From an uncultured Bacteroides sp. (lineage in GTDB: Bacteria; Bacteroidota; Bacteroidia; Bacteroidales; Bacteroidaceae): a stretch of 57,597 nt of DNA. Shown one piece after another: positions 1 to 9,365 of the stretch. The stretch spans positions 1-57,597 of the forward strand of contig CASFGA010000013.1 in the NCBI GenBank assembly GCA_949294185.1, in the 5' to 3' direction. A program made the translations under genes and the position numbers. The notes beneath the pieces are model-generated. The model did no database searches, was not told the origin of the DNA, and saw only the letters and a list, made by a program, of their open reading frames with translations. Position 1 is the first letter of the stretch, and every line of letters starts with the position of its first letter.

Positions 1-50
1 CCGTAAAAAACGAAAGCCAAAAATAAGCAGCAAAGAGGCAATAACTTCAT
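1..50 (-). CDS. N-terminus of an exported protein (cut by window edge)
   Basis: Only the first 16 codons are present, reading leftward from an ATG at 50-48. They encode MKLLPLCCLFLAFVFY, a short basic start followed by a hydrophobic stretch, which looks like a Sec signal peptide. A lipoprotein is possible but no lipobox is visible in what remains. No clear -7 TAnnTTTG element was seen upstream. The product cannot be named. Confidence 0.5.
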   Translation of the reverse strand, partial: MKLLPLCCLFLAFVFY

Positions 51-409
51 TTTATGGTGTTTGTGCAAACAAGAGCATAACAAGAGAAAATACCGATGAA
101 AAAATGAAAACATCTGCAAATAAGAAATGAATAGTTAAATAAATATAAATCTTTCTTTGGCCTACATAAAGCCAGGTTTGTCCTTATGCTTTTTGTGTGT
201 CGCTTATAAAATTGCCCTTATTTGTACCATAGATTTATAAATCACTTATAATCAATATATATTATATTTGAGAAGGTCAAGTAAAATAAATTTAATATAA
301 TGAAGAGAGGGGTGTGCTTTCAATGGAATGTACGCCCCTCTCTTATACTTTAATTTCAAATCCCGAAAAAAGGTTGACTCTATAGTTGACTGATTTTGAT
401 ATTTGGGGA
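51..409. other. AT-rich spacer between divergent/tandem leftward genes
   Basis: This 359-base gap is strongly A+T-rich. It holds one convincing structure, the hairpin at 303-344 described separately. A 77-codon open frame at 252-485 on the minus strand overlaps the end of the helicase gene and has no recognisable features, so it is not called as a gene. Apart from the hairpin nothing functional was recognised. Confidence 0.5.
303..344 (-). terminator. Hairpin terminator downstream of the helicase gene
   Basis: Bases 303-317 pair with 330-344 in a stem of about 15 bp, including two G:T pairs, around a 12-base loop. The core is AGAGAGGGG against CCCCTCTCT. It lies about 65 bases past the stop codon of the leftward helicase gene and is followed on that strand by AT-rich sequence. 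The T-run is imperfect, so the terminator call is moderate. Confidence 0.55.
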
Positions 410-3400
410 TTATAAGGAAAGAACTAAATCGGCTAACAGAACGGCTGATTCTGTTTCTTCTTTTGGTGAGTCTTTGGATTTCCATGCCACGATAAATCGA
501 ACAGAGGCGGATTTTACTTCATAACCTTTTGTGTGCCATTCCATTAATGCTTTTTTCATGTTTTGCGATAATTTTGCAACGGGTTTATAGGCCGCATTAT
601 ATAATGCGAAGTTGTTGTAAATTAAAGAATCTCCACTTCTTAAGGTTAAAATTTCTCGTTTCAGATACTTGAAATATTCTAAATAGACATCTTTAAGGGA
701 GAGTTGCAAAACGATTTCTTCGGGTAGTGCATAGTCTTTGGTGTCGATGGTATATTTGTCTGCGTTTAAATGTTTGAAGCAGTCACTGTTTGTATGTATG
801 GACAACCGTTTTTTTGCGCGGGTTATTCCTACATAATATCGGCGCATCAGAGAGTCATCTTTTAGATAACAGTCGGATATGAGCATATATACATCATCAA
901 ATTCCTTTCCCTTGGCTTTGTGGATGGTTGATATTATAACATCCGCTTCTGAAGTGTCGCAGAAGTCTTCTATTGATGATTCGAATACAAATTCTTTGAA
1001 ATCACTGATATATTTTGTTTTGTTTGTTTGTTCAAACAGTTCCACACAACGCTTTACGTATGTTAGACTTTGACTCTTTTCATAAGCGGAAAAGGTCGCA
1101 TGTTTGGCGTGTTCCCATAGTTCTTCAGGAATTAGTGGCGTGTTTTTCTGTTGGGTTATCTGCTTTAGGAAATATCGCATTTCAGCCAGATTCCAGAAAC
1201 GGAATTCGTCTGATGATTGTATTAGCTTGCTGTTTATACCGTATTTTCTTAGGAGAGCTGTTATGATTACAGCTTCTTCGTTTGTTTGGGTAAGTACACA
1301 TGAAGTATTTTTCCCTTGCCGATGAATCAGTTCTTTTACAAGTGGCTGATACATATATTTTGATTGGTGATATGTCACTCCAACCCATCCGTCTTCTTCT
1401 TTCATCGAAATGATAGGAGTGCTTTTTATTCTTTTACTGATGTTTTTCGTAAAGTCGTTCGCGAAGTTCACAATATGACATGCGCTACGATAATTCTCGG
1501 TCATTTCAATGAAACGGCTTTCAGGTGTTTGTGTTAGTCGGTACATATACATAGAATCCGAACCTCGGAATTCATAGATGTTTTGGTCATCATCACCTAC
1601 GGCTATTACGCGCATTTCTTCGTTGTTTTCCATAAGGGCTTTTACAAGTGCATACTCTTCAGCACCCATATCTTGCGCTTCGTCTATGACCAAAACGGTC
1701 TTGCCTATTCTGTTTGGTTCCACTTCACCATTCACAATCATGTTAGCTGCTTTAATCACGACGCTTTTAGCATCTTCAAGATTGCCTGTTCGTCCTAGAA
1801 GATCAAAGCAGTAAGAGTGGAATGTCTTTATTTCAACGAAATGTGCGGCGTTGCCAATCAGTTCCATCAGCCTCTGCTTGAATTCTGTAGCGGCTGTCCT
1901 TGAGAATGTCAGCATTAGAAGTTGTTCGTGCTTTACATCTTCGAGCAATAATAGGGATGCGAGTTTGTGGACAAGCACACGGGTCTTTCCGCTTCCTGGT
2001 CCTGCTGCCACCACGATGCAGCGCGAATGCTTATCGGATATTATTTCCATTTGGCGCTTGGACAATTGCCCGAATAGTTGCTTGTATTTCGCGGGTGTCA
2101 GATTACGTTGTATTTCTTTAGTCCTTTCTCCTTTGAAATATTTTGTAATAAATTTCTTGTAGTCCATCTGGAAATAGTCTTGAACATATTGTAAGGCAGC
2201 ATTGTAATCTTTGACCATCAGATTTGCATATTCGCCAACAATATGGATTTGCTGGATTTTCTGTTTATAAAATTCATTAAGCGTCCGGTAGTCATCCTGT
2301 TTATATCTTGATTTGTTGTCTTTTATTCTTTGTATGTTCATCGCGTTGTAAAGAACCAGAAAGCCACCTTCAAGTTTGAGTATCCCGATCCTTGATAAGT
2401 ATAAGAGTGCTTCTTCTATATCTTCTAATTGCAGGTCATAGGTTTTGTTGAAGAGGGACAGATAATATGACTTGATTTGTTTTAGAAGTTCTATAACGGA
2501 GAACTGTACACTTTTGTTTGGTGATTCTTCTTCTTTTGCATTAGCAGCCAATTTATATAGCCACCCTATGGTGAAGCGGCTTATCTCCAATCGTTTTTCA
2601 AAACGTTTGAGGGTTGATTCCAAATTCGTTTGTCGGCTGATTTCCATATTATGTATGGCATCTTCTTTTTTGTGAATATATCCTTTAATCGTGAGAAAAT
2701 AAAGTAATGTCCGAATGTCTTTTTCTTTAGATGAGTTGATGCCGTTGAGTATGGCGTTGTCATTCAGTTGTTTGCTGGAAGTCCGTAGGGGCTCGTCGGA
2801 AATGTGGTTAAGAATGTATTGCTCAAGTTTTGCGAAACGCTCGAGAAGTATTCGTGACCTCCGTTCTGAGTCTCCGGCATCCAGTAAATAAGCGGATATG
2901 TCTTTGCTGTCTGCCAATATGCCTTCTTGTCGCATTCTGTCAACGACGGATATGACTTCTTTTTTGCTTAAACCCAAGATGTCGGCCAGATAATCGACTC
3001 GGGATTCGGCTTCTGCGTCTTGTGCTTTGGCGATATGTTTTTGTGAGATCAGTGATTTGATGATACGGACTGCCTTTTCTGTTTCATCACTGCCGAATAA
3101 AAGTGAGGCCGATATACGCTCTCTGGCTTCATCCATATTCTTTACGGTAATGCCTGTGGCATATACATGAGGAGCATTGTTTCCTCTGGTTATGTATCCG
3201 CTTTGTTCTAAAGCGCCCAACGCTGTCCGTACACGGGTTTCAATGTCGGATACCGAGTCGTCCCAACCGGCTTTCCGTGCAATTTCCAATGCTGAACAAC
3301 TGATTTTTCGGCGTTGTCTGGTAAGATCTTTAACTGCTTTCCATATCTGTTGTATTTCACTTATGCTTAGTTTGGTTTGATTCAGCAGCATGAAATGTTT

Positions 3401-5281
3401 GTCCAGATCGTTGTCGCTGTAAAGCACATGGCAGCGGGCATTAAGACCAGGATCTCGACCGGCTCTGCCTGCTTCCTGGACATAATTTTCCAACGAATCA
3501 GAGATGTCATAATGTATTATAAGCCCTACATCCTTTTTGTCGACTCCCATGCCGAATGCTGAAGTTGCCACGATAATGCGTACCTTGTCTTTCATGAAAG
3601 CATCTTGGTTGGCGATTTTTTCATCCGGTTTCATTTTGCCGTTAAACGGCAGTGCTTTATAGCCGTCGCGGGTTAATTTTTCAGACAGTTCTTCCGTTCG
3701 TCTGGTACGTGATACATAAATAATGGTAGGGCAATTGGATTCGGCTATGAGTGTTCTTAGCTTTAAATATTTGTCTTCGTCTGTTTCGGCGTGTATGACG
3801 GAATAATGAAGGTTCTTCCTTGATGCCGTTGAGGCAAACAGCTCTAAATTTAAATCTAATGTCTGTTTGAAATAGTCGCAGATGTCTTGCACTACTTTTT
3901 GCTTTGCTGTGGCAGTGAAACAGGATACCGGGATTGGATTTGTACATCTTTTCTTTTGTTGGTATTCTCGGATGAACTTGCCTATATAAAGGTAGTCTAC
4001 TCTGAAATCCTGCCCCCATGAAGAAAAACAATGAGCCTCGTCGATTACGAACCTCACGACATGGCGTGCCATCAGAATCTTTTCTATGGTTTTTGAACGG
4101 AGCATTTCTGGGGCTATATATAAGAGGGAGGCTTCTCCGTTTTGTACCCTTTGTATGGATGATGCTCTTGTGATAGGGTCTAACAGTCCGTTGATGGTTA
4201 CGGCATCGGTGATGCCTTTTTCGGCAAGGTTGTCCACCTGGTCTTTCATCAGTGACTGTAACGGTGAAATGACCACTGTAAGTCCGTGTACAGAACGCCC
4301 TTCCATGAGGGCCGGCAATTGGAAGGTTAGCGATTTTCCGCCACCGGTTGGGAATACTGCCAACAATGATTTCCCGTCTACAGCAGCTTGGGCGGCTCGT
4401 TCCTGAAGTGGCTCACCTTCATAAGTGCGGAATTGCTTGTAGCCAAAAAATGTGTTTAAATGGTGACGCACGTTCAGCTGGGTGTTGCAATAGATGCAGC
4501 CTTTTTTGCAACGGGTATGGCGTAAGAGCTTCACTGCATATTCCACTTTCGGATAATTGTAAAGCACCCATCCGGGAGTAATGGAACGATAGTCTGTGGT
4601 GTCTATGAGAGCTAATGCATAGGCGAGTTCGCATGGATACTGTTTTATGAGCATGTCTATATCTGCACGTTGACAGATCTTGCCTTCGTAAAGAGTCTGG
4701 ATCAGTTCAGACAATCCTTTGTCGGTATACTCTGCGTTCACCATGCTCAGAAATCCTTCAAATTCCTTTTGGCCTTTCAGCAGGGATGCGAACAGTTTCC
4801 GCTTCCCGTCTGGCAGGGAACACCAACGTGACATTTCGTCAAACAGTAGGTCTTTGGCTTTTTCGCAATCATTGACAGGATTGTTCATCTGGTCGCTTAT
4901 CAGTTTGTCATCTTTTAAAAGCTTGTGGTAAGGACGCTCAGGGAACAATAAAGGCGAAAGAAAAAGTGTATCGACCCAGATCCATCGGTTGGTTTTATTT
5001 GCAAGCAGATATTTGGCATCATGATGGATGACATTGTGTCCGCAGATATAGTCTGTATTCTTGAGAAATTCAAGCAGTCCCTCTTTCGATGCTTTGTGGT
5101 ATGTCGCGCCATCATGGCGGAGCGCTCCGATGTCATGGATTTTGCAATCGTTCAGACCGACTTCCACATCTACTATGGCATATCGTATGGAGCCGTATGG
5201 CACAGACGGAGATTGGTTGCCGGCGGTGTGGCTTGTATCCTCGGCATTCCGTTTCCTTATGAGTCTGTTCCATATTGACAT
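410..5281 (-). CDS. Triple-domain helicase: DEDD exonuclease-like + RecQ + UvrD-type
   Basis: A 1623-residue protein with three parts. Residues about 33-200 resemble a DnaQ-type 3'-5' exonuclease: D38-x-E40 in a VDVE motif and a GHNxxxxD motif with D88; the third exonuclease motif is degenerate. A Cys cluster C258-x3-C262-x2-C265 follows. Residues about 290-1050 are a RecQ helicase with Walker A at K316, DEAH at 414-417, the GMGVDK motif and a helicase C-terminal domain. Residues about 1080-1560 are a UvrD/PcrA helicase with Walker A at K1099, DEAQ at 1200-1203, GDDDQNIYEFRG and a VGITRAKKR motif. RecQ and UvrD families are 3'-5' helicases acting in repair and recombination, so this is probably a cytosolic DNA-processing enzyme. 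It stands alone with its own promoter and is AT-richer than its neighbours, which hints at transfer. A defence role is possible but not shown. Confidence 0.85.
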   Translation of the reverse strand: MSIWNRLIRKRNAEDTSHTAGNQSPSVPYGSIRYAIVDVEVGLNDCKIHDIGALRHDGATYHKASKEGLLEFLKNTDYICGHNVIHHDAKYLLANKTNRWIWVDTLFLSPLLFPERPYHKLLKDDKLISDQMNNPVNDCEKAKDLLFDEMSRWCSLPDGKRKLFASLLKGQKEFEGFLSMVNAEYTDKGLSELIQTLYEGKICQRADIDMLIKQYPCELAYALALIDTTDYRSITPGWVLYNYPKVEYAVKLLRHTRCKKGCIYCNTQLNVRHHLNTFFGYKQFRTYEGEPLQERAAQAAVDGKSLLAVFPTGGGKSLTFQLPALMEGRSVHGLTVVISPLQSLMKDQVDNLAEKGITDAVTINGLLDPITRASSIQRVQNGEASLLYIAPEMLRSKTIEKILMARHVVRFVIDEAHCFSSWGQDFRVDYLYIGKFIREYQQKKRCTNPIPVSCFTATAKQKVVQDICDYFKQTLDLNLELFASTASRKNLHYSVIHAETDEDKYLKLRTLIAESNCPTIIYVSRTRRTEELSEKLTRDGYKALPFNGKMKPDEKIANQDAFMKDKVRIIVATSAFGMGVDKKDVGLIIHYDISDSLENYVQEAGRAGRDPGLNARCHVLYSDNDLDKHFMLLNQTKLSISEIQQIWKAVKDLTRQRRKISCSALEIARKAGWDDSVSDIETRVRTALGALEQSGYITRGNNAPHVYATGITVKNMDEARERISASLLFGSDETEKAVRIIKSLISQKHIAKAQDAEAESRVDYLADILGLSKKEVISVVDRMRQEGILADSKDISAYLLDAGDSERRSRILLERFAKLEQYILNHISDEPLRTSSKQLNDNAILNGINSSKEKDIRTLLYFLTIKGYIHKKEDAIHNMEISRQTNLESTLKRFEKRLEISRFTIGWLYKLAANAKEEESPNKSVQFSVIELLKQIKSYYLSLFNKTYDLQLEDIEEALLYLSRIGILKLEGGFLVLYNAMNIQRIKDNKSRYKQDDYRTLNEFYKQKIQQIHIVGEYANLMVKDYNAALQYVQDYFQMDYKKFITKYFKGERTKEIQRNLTPAKYKQLFGQLSKRQMEIISDKHSRCIVVAAGPGSGKTRVLVHKLASLLLLEDVKHEQLLMLTFSRTAATEFKQRLMELIGNAAHFVEIKTFHSYCFDLLGRTGNLEDAKSVVIKAANMIVNGEVEPNRIGKTVLVIDEAQDMGAEEYALVKALMENNEEMRVIAVGDDDQNIYEFRGSDSMYMYRLTQTPESRFIEMTENYRSACHIVNFANDFTKNISKRIKSTPIISMKEEDGWVGVTYHQSKYMYQPLVKELIHRQGKNTSCVLTQTNEEAVIITALLRKYGINSKLIQSSDEFRFWNLAEMRYFLKQITQQKNTPLIPEELWEHAKHATFSAYEKSQSLTYVKRCVELFEQTNKTKYISDFKEFVFESSIEDFCDTSEADVIISTIHKAKGKEFDDVYMLISDCYLKDDSLMRRYYVGITRAKKRLSIHTNSDCFKHLNADKYTIDTKDYALPEEIVLQLSLKDVYLEYFKYLKREILTLRSGDSLIYNNFALYNAAYKPVAKLSQNMKKALMEWHTKGYEVKSASVRFIVAWKSKDSPKEETESAVLLADLVLSL

Positions 5282-5327
5282 ATATTCGGCACTTGATAAG
5301 TTGTTGGATACGGTGGTGCGTATGTTA

Positions 5328-5335
5328 CAAAGATA
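5328..5335 (-). promoter_or_regulatory. -7 promoter element for the helicase gene
   Basis: The minus strand reads TATCTTTG, an exact match to the Bacteroidetes -7 consensus TAnnTTTG. It lies 47 bases upstream of the ATG at 5281. No TTTG was found at the usual -33 distance. Confidence 0.55.
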
Positions 5336-5493
5336 ATAAAAAAAGAAAAATATGCTTGATTTTTATGGTTCTTTGGCGTTGGAGACTATGGAATTTGTCT
5401 CTTTGCTTTGCAAGAATGTTTTTTCTGTAATTCGGGTAGCCTTTTTTCCCTTTTTCTTTTTTATCTTTACTCCCGTCAAAAAAAGTTTTTTGT

Positions 5494-6051
5494 ATGAAGC
5501 GGATTCTGTTATGGATGGCGGCGGCTTTCGTGATGACTGCGGCCGTCTGTGCACAAGGCACGGGAGCGGGGAAGGAAACAAGGACATTGGTCGCCTATTT
5601 CTCTGCTACGGGAACTACGGAGAAGGCGGCGAAACAGATTGCATCGCTTACGGGCGGCGCATTGTATAAGATTATGCCGGAGAAAGCCTATACTTCGGCC
5701 GATTTGGACTGGCGTGACAAGTCATCGCGCAGCAGTATGGAGATGAATGATGCCAAGGCGCGTCCGGCAATCAAAGGTGCAGTGGATGACTTTGGCCGGT
5801 ATGATGTCGTTTATTTGGGCTATCCCATCTGGTGGAATTTGTCTCCGCGCATCATCAACACCTTTATGGAAAGTTATGATTTCACCGGCAAGACGGTCAT
5901 TCCGTTCGCCACTTCCGGAGGAAGCACGATTTCAGAATCGGAAAAAGCCTTGAAGAAATCTTATCCGGATGTGAAGTGGGCGAAGGGAAGACTGCTTAAC
6001 CGGGTGACGGAAGAAGAGATGAAAAACTGGATACAGCAACAATCAAAATAG
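5494..6051 (+). CDS. Exported flavodoxin-like protein
   Basis: A 185-residue protein. Residues 1-21 form a signal peptide with a likely cleavage at VCA-QG. From residue about 30 it shows a flavodoxin fold start, LVAYFSATGTTEKAAKQIA, where SATGTT is the FMN-phosphate-binding loop. A YLGYPIWW motif and a TSGG segment follow, as in the flavodoxin_4 family. Flavodoxins carry electrons in the cytosol, so a secretion signal is unusual; in Bacteroidales such exported versions occur but their partners are not well known. It is followed after 9 bases by a flavin reductase-like gene, suggesting a joint redox role. Start chosen at ATG 5494 because it begins the signal peptide. Confidence 0.8.
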   Translation: MKRILLWMAAAFVMTAAVCAQGTGAGKETRTLVAYFSATGTTEKAAKQIASLTGGALYKIMPEKAYTSADLDWRDKSSRSSMEMNDAKARPAIKGAVDDFGRYDVVYLGYPIWWNLSPRIINTFMESYDFTGKTVIPFATSGGSTISESEKALKKSYPDVKWAKGRLLNRVTEEEMKNWIQQQSK

Positions 6052-6060
6052 GAGGTCATT

Positions 6061-6621
6061 ATGAGAAAGAATTTTGGGGCGAAGCCCCTGACATATCCTC
6101 AGCCGGTATTTATCATTGCCACGTATGGGGAAGACGGAACGCCCGATGCGATGAATGCCGCATGGGGAGGAATCAGCGAGATGAATGAAATCAGCCTGTG
6201 CCTGAGTGCAGGGCATAAGACCGTGAAGAACATATTGAAGCGTGGAGCCTTTACGGTGAGCATGGCGGATGCCGGCCATGTCGTGGCGTGTGACTATGTG
6301 GGACTGGTTTCGGGCAATAGGGTTACCGATAAGTTTGCCCGTGCGGGATTTCATGCCACAAGGTCGGAACGGGTGGATGCCCCGTTGATTGACGAGCTGG
6401 CTGTGGCACTGGAGTGCAGACTGAAGGATTATAATCCGGAAACATGCATACTCCGCGGGGAGATTGTGAATGTCAGCGTCGACGAATGCGCGCTTGATGA
6501 GAACGGAAAGGTGGATGTGGCCAAGGTGAATCCCATAATCTTCGATCCGTTCAACAATGCTTATCTGAAGGTCGGCGAGAAGGTGGGCGACGCTTTTTCC
6601 GACGGAAAACAGTTGAAGTAG
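6061..6621 (+). CDS. Flavin reductase-like FMN-binding split-barrel protein
   Basis: A 186-residue cytosolic protein of the flavin reductase/flavoredoxin family. The beginning, KPLTYPQPVFIIATY, and the segment DGTPDAMNAAWGG match the N-terminal strands of the FMN-binding split barrel, and the C-terminal half has the typical LECRL and GEIVNV strands. Family members bind FMN and reduce flavins or act as electron carriers. The start has an unusually strong ribosome site, AGGAGG, at 6051-6056, immediately after the flavodoxin stop codon, so the two are very likely one transcription unit. The substrate cannot be deduced. Confidence 0.82.
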   Translation: MRKNFGAKPLTYPQPVFIIATYGEDGTPDAMNAAWGGISEMNEISLCLSAGHKTVKNILKRGAFTVSMADAGHVVACDYVGLVSGNRVTDKFARAGFHATRSERVDAPLIDELAVALECRLKDYNPETCILRGEIVNVSVDECALDENGKVDVAKVNPIIFDPFNNAYLKVGEKVGDAFSDGKQLK

Positions 6622-6656
6622 TTGTTTGCCCGTGTTTTATCTTCAAAAGCGAAGCT

Positions 6657-9230
6657 ATGGATTTGTATAAAGTGTTGCGTAAGAAGTGGACGGTTGCTGC
6701 GATGGCGGTATTTGCTGCCGGAACATTGCAGGCGCAGCGGGAAATGAAGACCGTCAACGACAGTTGGGAGTTCCGTAAACCAGTGGAATCGGAATGGAAA
6801 ATGGTGAATCTTCCCCATACGTTTAATCTGGATGCCTATCAGCGCCCTGACTATTATCAGGGAAAGGGAATCTATCGTCGTGTCCTGACGCTGCCCGAAG
6901 TGGATTCCCGCCGTCGTTACTATCTCAAGATAGACGCGGCGAGCAAGGCTGCCGAGGTTCGGATAAACGGGCAGGAGGTCGGTACTCATGCGGGCGGATA
7001 TACGGCTTTTGTATTCGATGTTACGCCTTATGTTCAAAAAGAAAATGTCATAGAGATAACGGTGGACAACAGCCGTAAGGATATAACTCCCATTTCGGCC
7101 GACTTTACTTTTTGGGGTGGCATTTATCGGGATGTGTGGTTGATATCGACTCCTGAGCAGCATTTCCGTATGGACAATATGGGGTCGGACGGGATTTTTG
7201 TCTGCACTCCGGATGTGAACGAGCGGTATGCGACGGTTCAGATACGCGGTGAAGTGACCAATGATGCCCGCGACAATGTCGCGCTTGAGGTGAGAAGCCG
7301 GATTTATAGTCCGCATGGAGAATTGTTGCAGACCCAGAATCAGAAACTTAAACTGAAGGCGGGCGAAACCCGGGCCTTTGGCTATTTGTCGGACAAGATT
7401 GTGAATCCGGCGCTTTGGTCGCCTGAAACTCCTCGGCTTTATACGGTGCAAACCGTGCTGGTGAATCCGAAAACAGAGCAGGTGCTTGATGAGAAAACTC
7501 ATAGGGTGGGCTTACGCTGGTTTTCCTTCGACGGGAATAAAGGATTTAGCCTGAATGGAAAACCATATAAGCTGCGCGGAGTGAACCGCCATCAGGATCA
7601 AGCTCCGGTGGGAGTGGCGCTGGACGATGAGGCTCACCGCCGTGATGTGCGTCTGATGAAGGAGCTGGGATGTAATTTTGTCCGCATCTCCCATTTCCCG
7701 CAAGACGATGCGCTGCTCGAAATGTGCGACAGATTGGGACTGCTTGTCTGGGAGGAAATCCCCATTATCAATATCGTTCCGGATACGCCGGGCTATGCAG
7801 ACAACTGCGAACACAACTTGCGCGAGATGATTCGTCAGCATTATAATCATCCTTCGGTGATAGCATGGGGCTATATGAACGAGATTCTTCTGACGGCACC
7901 TCAGGTGAACAGCCCGGAATGGCCGGCGTGTCGGGAGCGGACGGTGGCGCTGGCGCAGCGTCTCGAGGCGGCATTGAAGGAGGAAGACCCTTACAGGGTC
8001 AGTGTCATGGCTTTCAATATGACCAATCTCTATAATGAGATAGGTCTTGACTTGGAGGATGTGGTGGGATGGAACCTTTATCACGGATGGTATGTGGACG
8101 AACTGAAGGATTTTGATGCCTGGTGCGAAGACCAGCACCGCCGTTATCCCGAGCATCCGATGATTATCAGCGAGTGGGGGGCCGGGAGCGACCGCAGGCT
8201 GCATTCTGCAAAGCCGAAGGCTTTCGACTTCAGCATCGAATATCATCAGACTTATGTGGAGCATTACCTGCCTTTTATTGAGGAAAAGGAATGGATTAGC
8301 GGGTGCGCATACTGGAATTTCATCGACTTTAATGTGGCCGGGCGTCAGGAGTCCATGCCGAGAGTCAACAATAAAGGGTTGTTTTACAACGACCGCACGC
8401 CGAAAGATGTGGCCTACTATTTTAAAGCCATGTGGAGAAAGGATGTTCCGGTGCTGCGGATAGCCAGTCGCGACTGGAATGTACGTACGGGAGAGACGGA
8501 TGCCGTCCAACAGGTGAAGGTATATTCGAATCTGCCCGAAGTTGAATTGTTTGTCGGCGGTCGGTCGGTGGGACGGAAGACTGTGGATAATTGTCATGCG
8601 GTTTTCAGTGTCACGCTTCCCGAAGGGGAGTCGCTCTTGACAGCAAAGGGCATGTACGGAGGGAAAGCGGTGGAAGATGTGATGACAATCCGTTTTCAGA
8701 GCCTGCCGGATGTGTCGAAAGGCGAGGAACTTGCCATAAATGTAGGCAGCAACTGTTATTTTACTTCGGCCGTAAGCCAGCTTACGTGGCCGCCCGACCA
8801 GCCTTATGTGCCGGGAAGTTGGGGTTATGTAGGGGGAGAGGCACGCAGCACTACTTCCGAAATCACGAATACGGTGGACGGGCCGCTTTATCAGACTTGG
8901 CGCGAGGGCGAACTGACTTATCGGATTGATGTTCCGGAAGGGGATTATGAAGTGGAGCTGCTGATGGCCGATGTGACTCGTCCGGCAGTCCAGCTCGCCA
9001 ATCTTTTGGGAAAGAATAATGAAGAGAAGGCGGCAGGTGAAACCCGTTTCAATATTTCTGTTTGCGGAAAGCAGGTGGAACGCAGCTTCTCTCCCGCCGA
9101 TGGCGGACGCTATCGCACTGCCTTCAGACGCAGGTATCTGGTGAGGAATGACGGTGGCAGCATCACCGTGACACTCGATGCCGTCAAGGGAAAGCCTTTC
9201 CTGTCGGGCATTAAGGTAAGGAAGTTGTAG
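6657..9230 (+). CDS. Glycoside hydrolase family 2 (beta-galactosidase-like)
   Basis: An 857-residue exported enzyme. A signal peptide ends about residue 23 (LQAQ). Then come a jelly-roll sugar-binding domain (about 30-180), an Ig-like domain (about 185-290) and a TIM barrel (about 295-590). The catalytic acid/base is E409 in GYMNE and the nucleophile is E506 in ISEWGAG, both in the expected GH2 places. A FIDFNV segment follows, then a GH2 domain 4-like region and a C-terminal malectin-like beta domain (about 690-857). GH2 enzymes cleave beta-galactosides, beta-glucuronides or beta-mannosides; the exact substrate is not clear. It stands 35 bases after the flavin reductase gene, without SusC/SusD genes or a regulator nearby. 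Confidence 0.88.
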   Translation: MDLYKVLRKKWTVAAMAVFAAGTLQAQREMKTVNDSWEFRKPVESEWKMVNLPHTFNLDAYQRPDYYQGKGIYRRVLTLPEVDSRRRYYLKIDAASKAAEVRINGQEVGTHAGGYTAFVFDVTPYVQKENVIEITVDNSRKDITPISADFTFWGGIYRDVWLISTPEQHFRMDNMGSDGIFVCTPDVNERYATVQIRGEVTNDARDNVALEVRSRIYSPHGELLQTQNQKLKLKAGETRAFGYLSDKIVNPALWSPETPRLYTVQTVLVNPKTEQVLDEKTHRVGLRWFSFDGNKGFSLNGKPYKLRGVNRHQDQAPVGVALDDEAHRRDVRLMKELGCNFVRISHFPQDDALLEMCDRLGLLVWEEIPIINIVPDTPGYADNCEHNLREMIRQHYNHPSVIAWGYMNEILLTAPQVNSPEWPACRERTVALAQRLEAALKEEDPYRVSVMAFNMTNLYNEIGLDLEDVVGWNLYHGWYVDELKDFDAWCEDQHRRYPEHPMIISEWGAGSDRRLHSAKPKAFDFSIEYHQTYVEHYLPFIEEKEWISGCAYWNFIDFNVAGRQESMPRVNNKGLFYNDRTPKDVAYYFKAMWRKDVPVLRIASRDWNVRTGETDAVQQVKVYSNLPEVELFVGGRSVGRKTVDNCHAVFSVTLPEGESLLTAKGMYGGKAVEDVMTIRFQSLPDVSKGEELAINVGSNCYFTSAVSQLTWPPDQPYVPGSWGYVGGEARSTTSEITNTVDGPLYQTWREGELTYRIDVPEGDYEVELLMADVTRPAVQLANLLGKNNEEKAAGETRFNISVCGKQVERSFSPADGGRYRTAFRRRYLVRNDGGSITVTLDAVKGKPFLSGIKVRKL

Positions 9231-9240
9231 AATAGATAGT

Positions 9241-9300
9241 TGTCCGGCCGTCCGTTTGCCCTTGTCCGGACAGTTTTTTGTCAGGTCGAACGGACGGTTT
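9241..9300 (+). terminator. Double hairpin terminator after the GH2 gene
   Basis: TGTCCGG (9241-9247) pairs with CCGGACA (9266-9272), followed by GTTTTTTG. Overlapping it, CCGTCCGTT (9248-9256) pairs with AACGGACGG (9289-9297), followed by TTTTAT. The two stems could exist as nested alternatives. Both fit rho-independent termination just past the GH2 stop codon. Confidence 0.75.
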
Positions 9301-9311
9301 TATAGGGAAGA

Positions 9312-9364
9312 AAAAAGCGATGGATATGACAAACCGTTTTTGGGTCATTATATCCATCGCTTTT
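9312..9364 (-). terminator. Terminator downstream of tRNA-Leu
   Basis: A long hairpin made of AAAAGCGATGGATAT and its near complement around 9312-9330 and 9344-9364, with a small bulge. Read on the minus strand it begins just after the tRNA 3' end and is followed by a T-run (CGCTTTTTTC). It would also stop rightward transcription. Confidence 0.75.
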
Positions 9365-9365
9365 G

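Noticed and set aside
252..485. 77-codon open frame on the minus strand at the left edge
   Set aside because: Overlaps the end of the helicase gene in another frame, has no recognisable motif, and lies in AT-rich sequence where chance open frames are common.
6561..8597. Long minus-strand open frames opposite the GH2 gene
   Set aside because: Antisense shadows of a clear GH2 gene; no start signals or recognisable domains.
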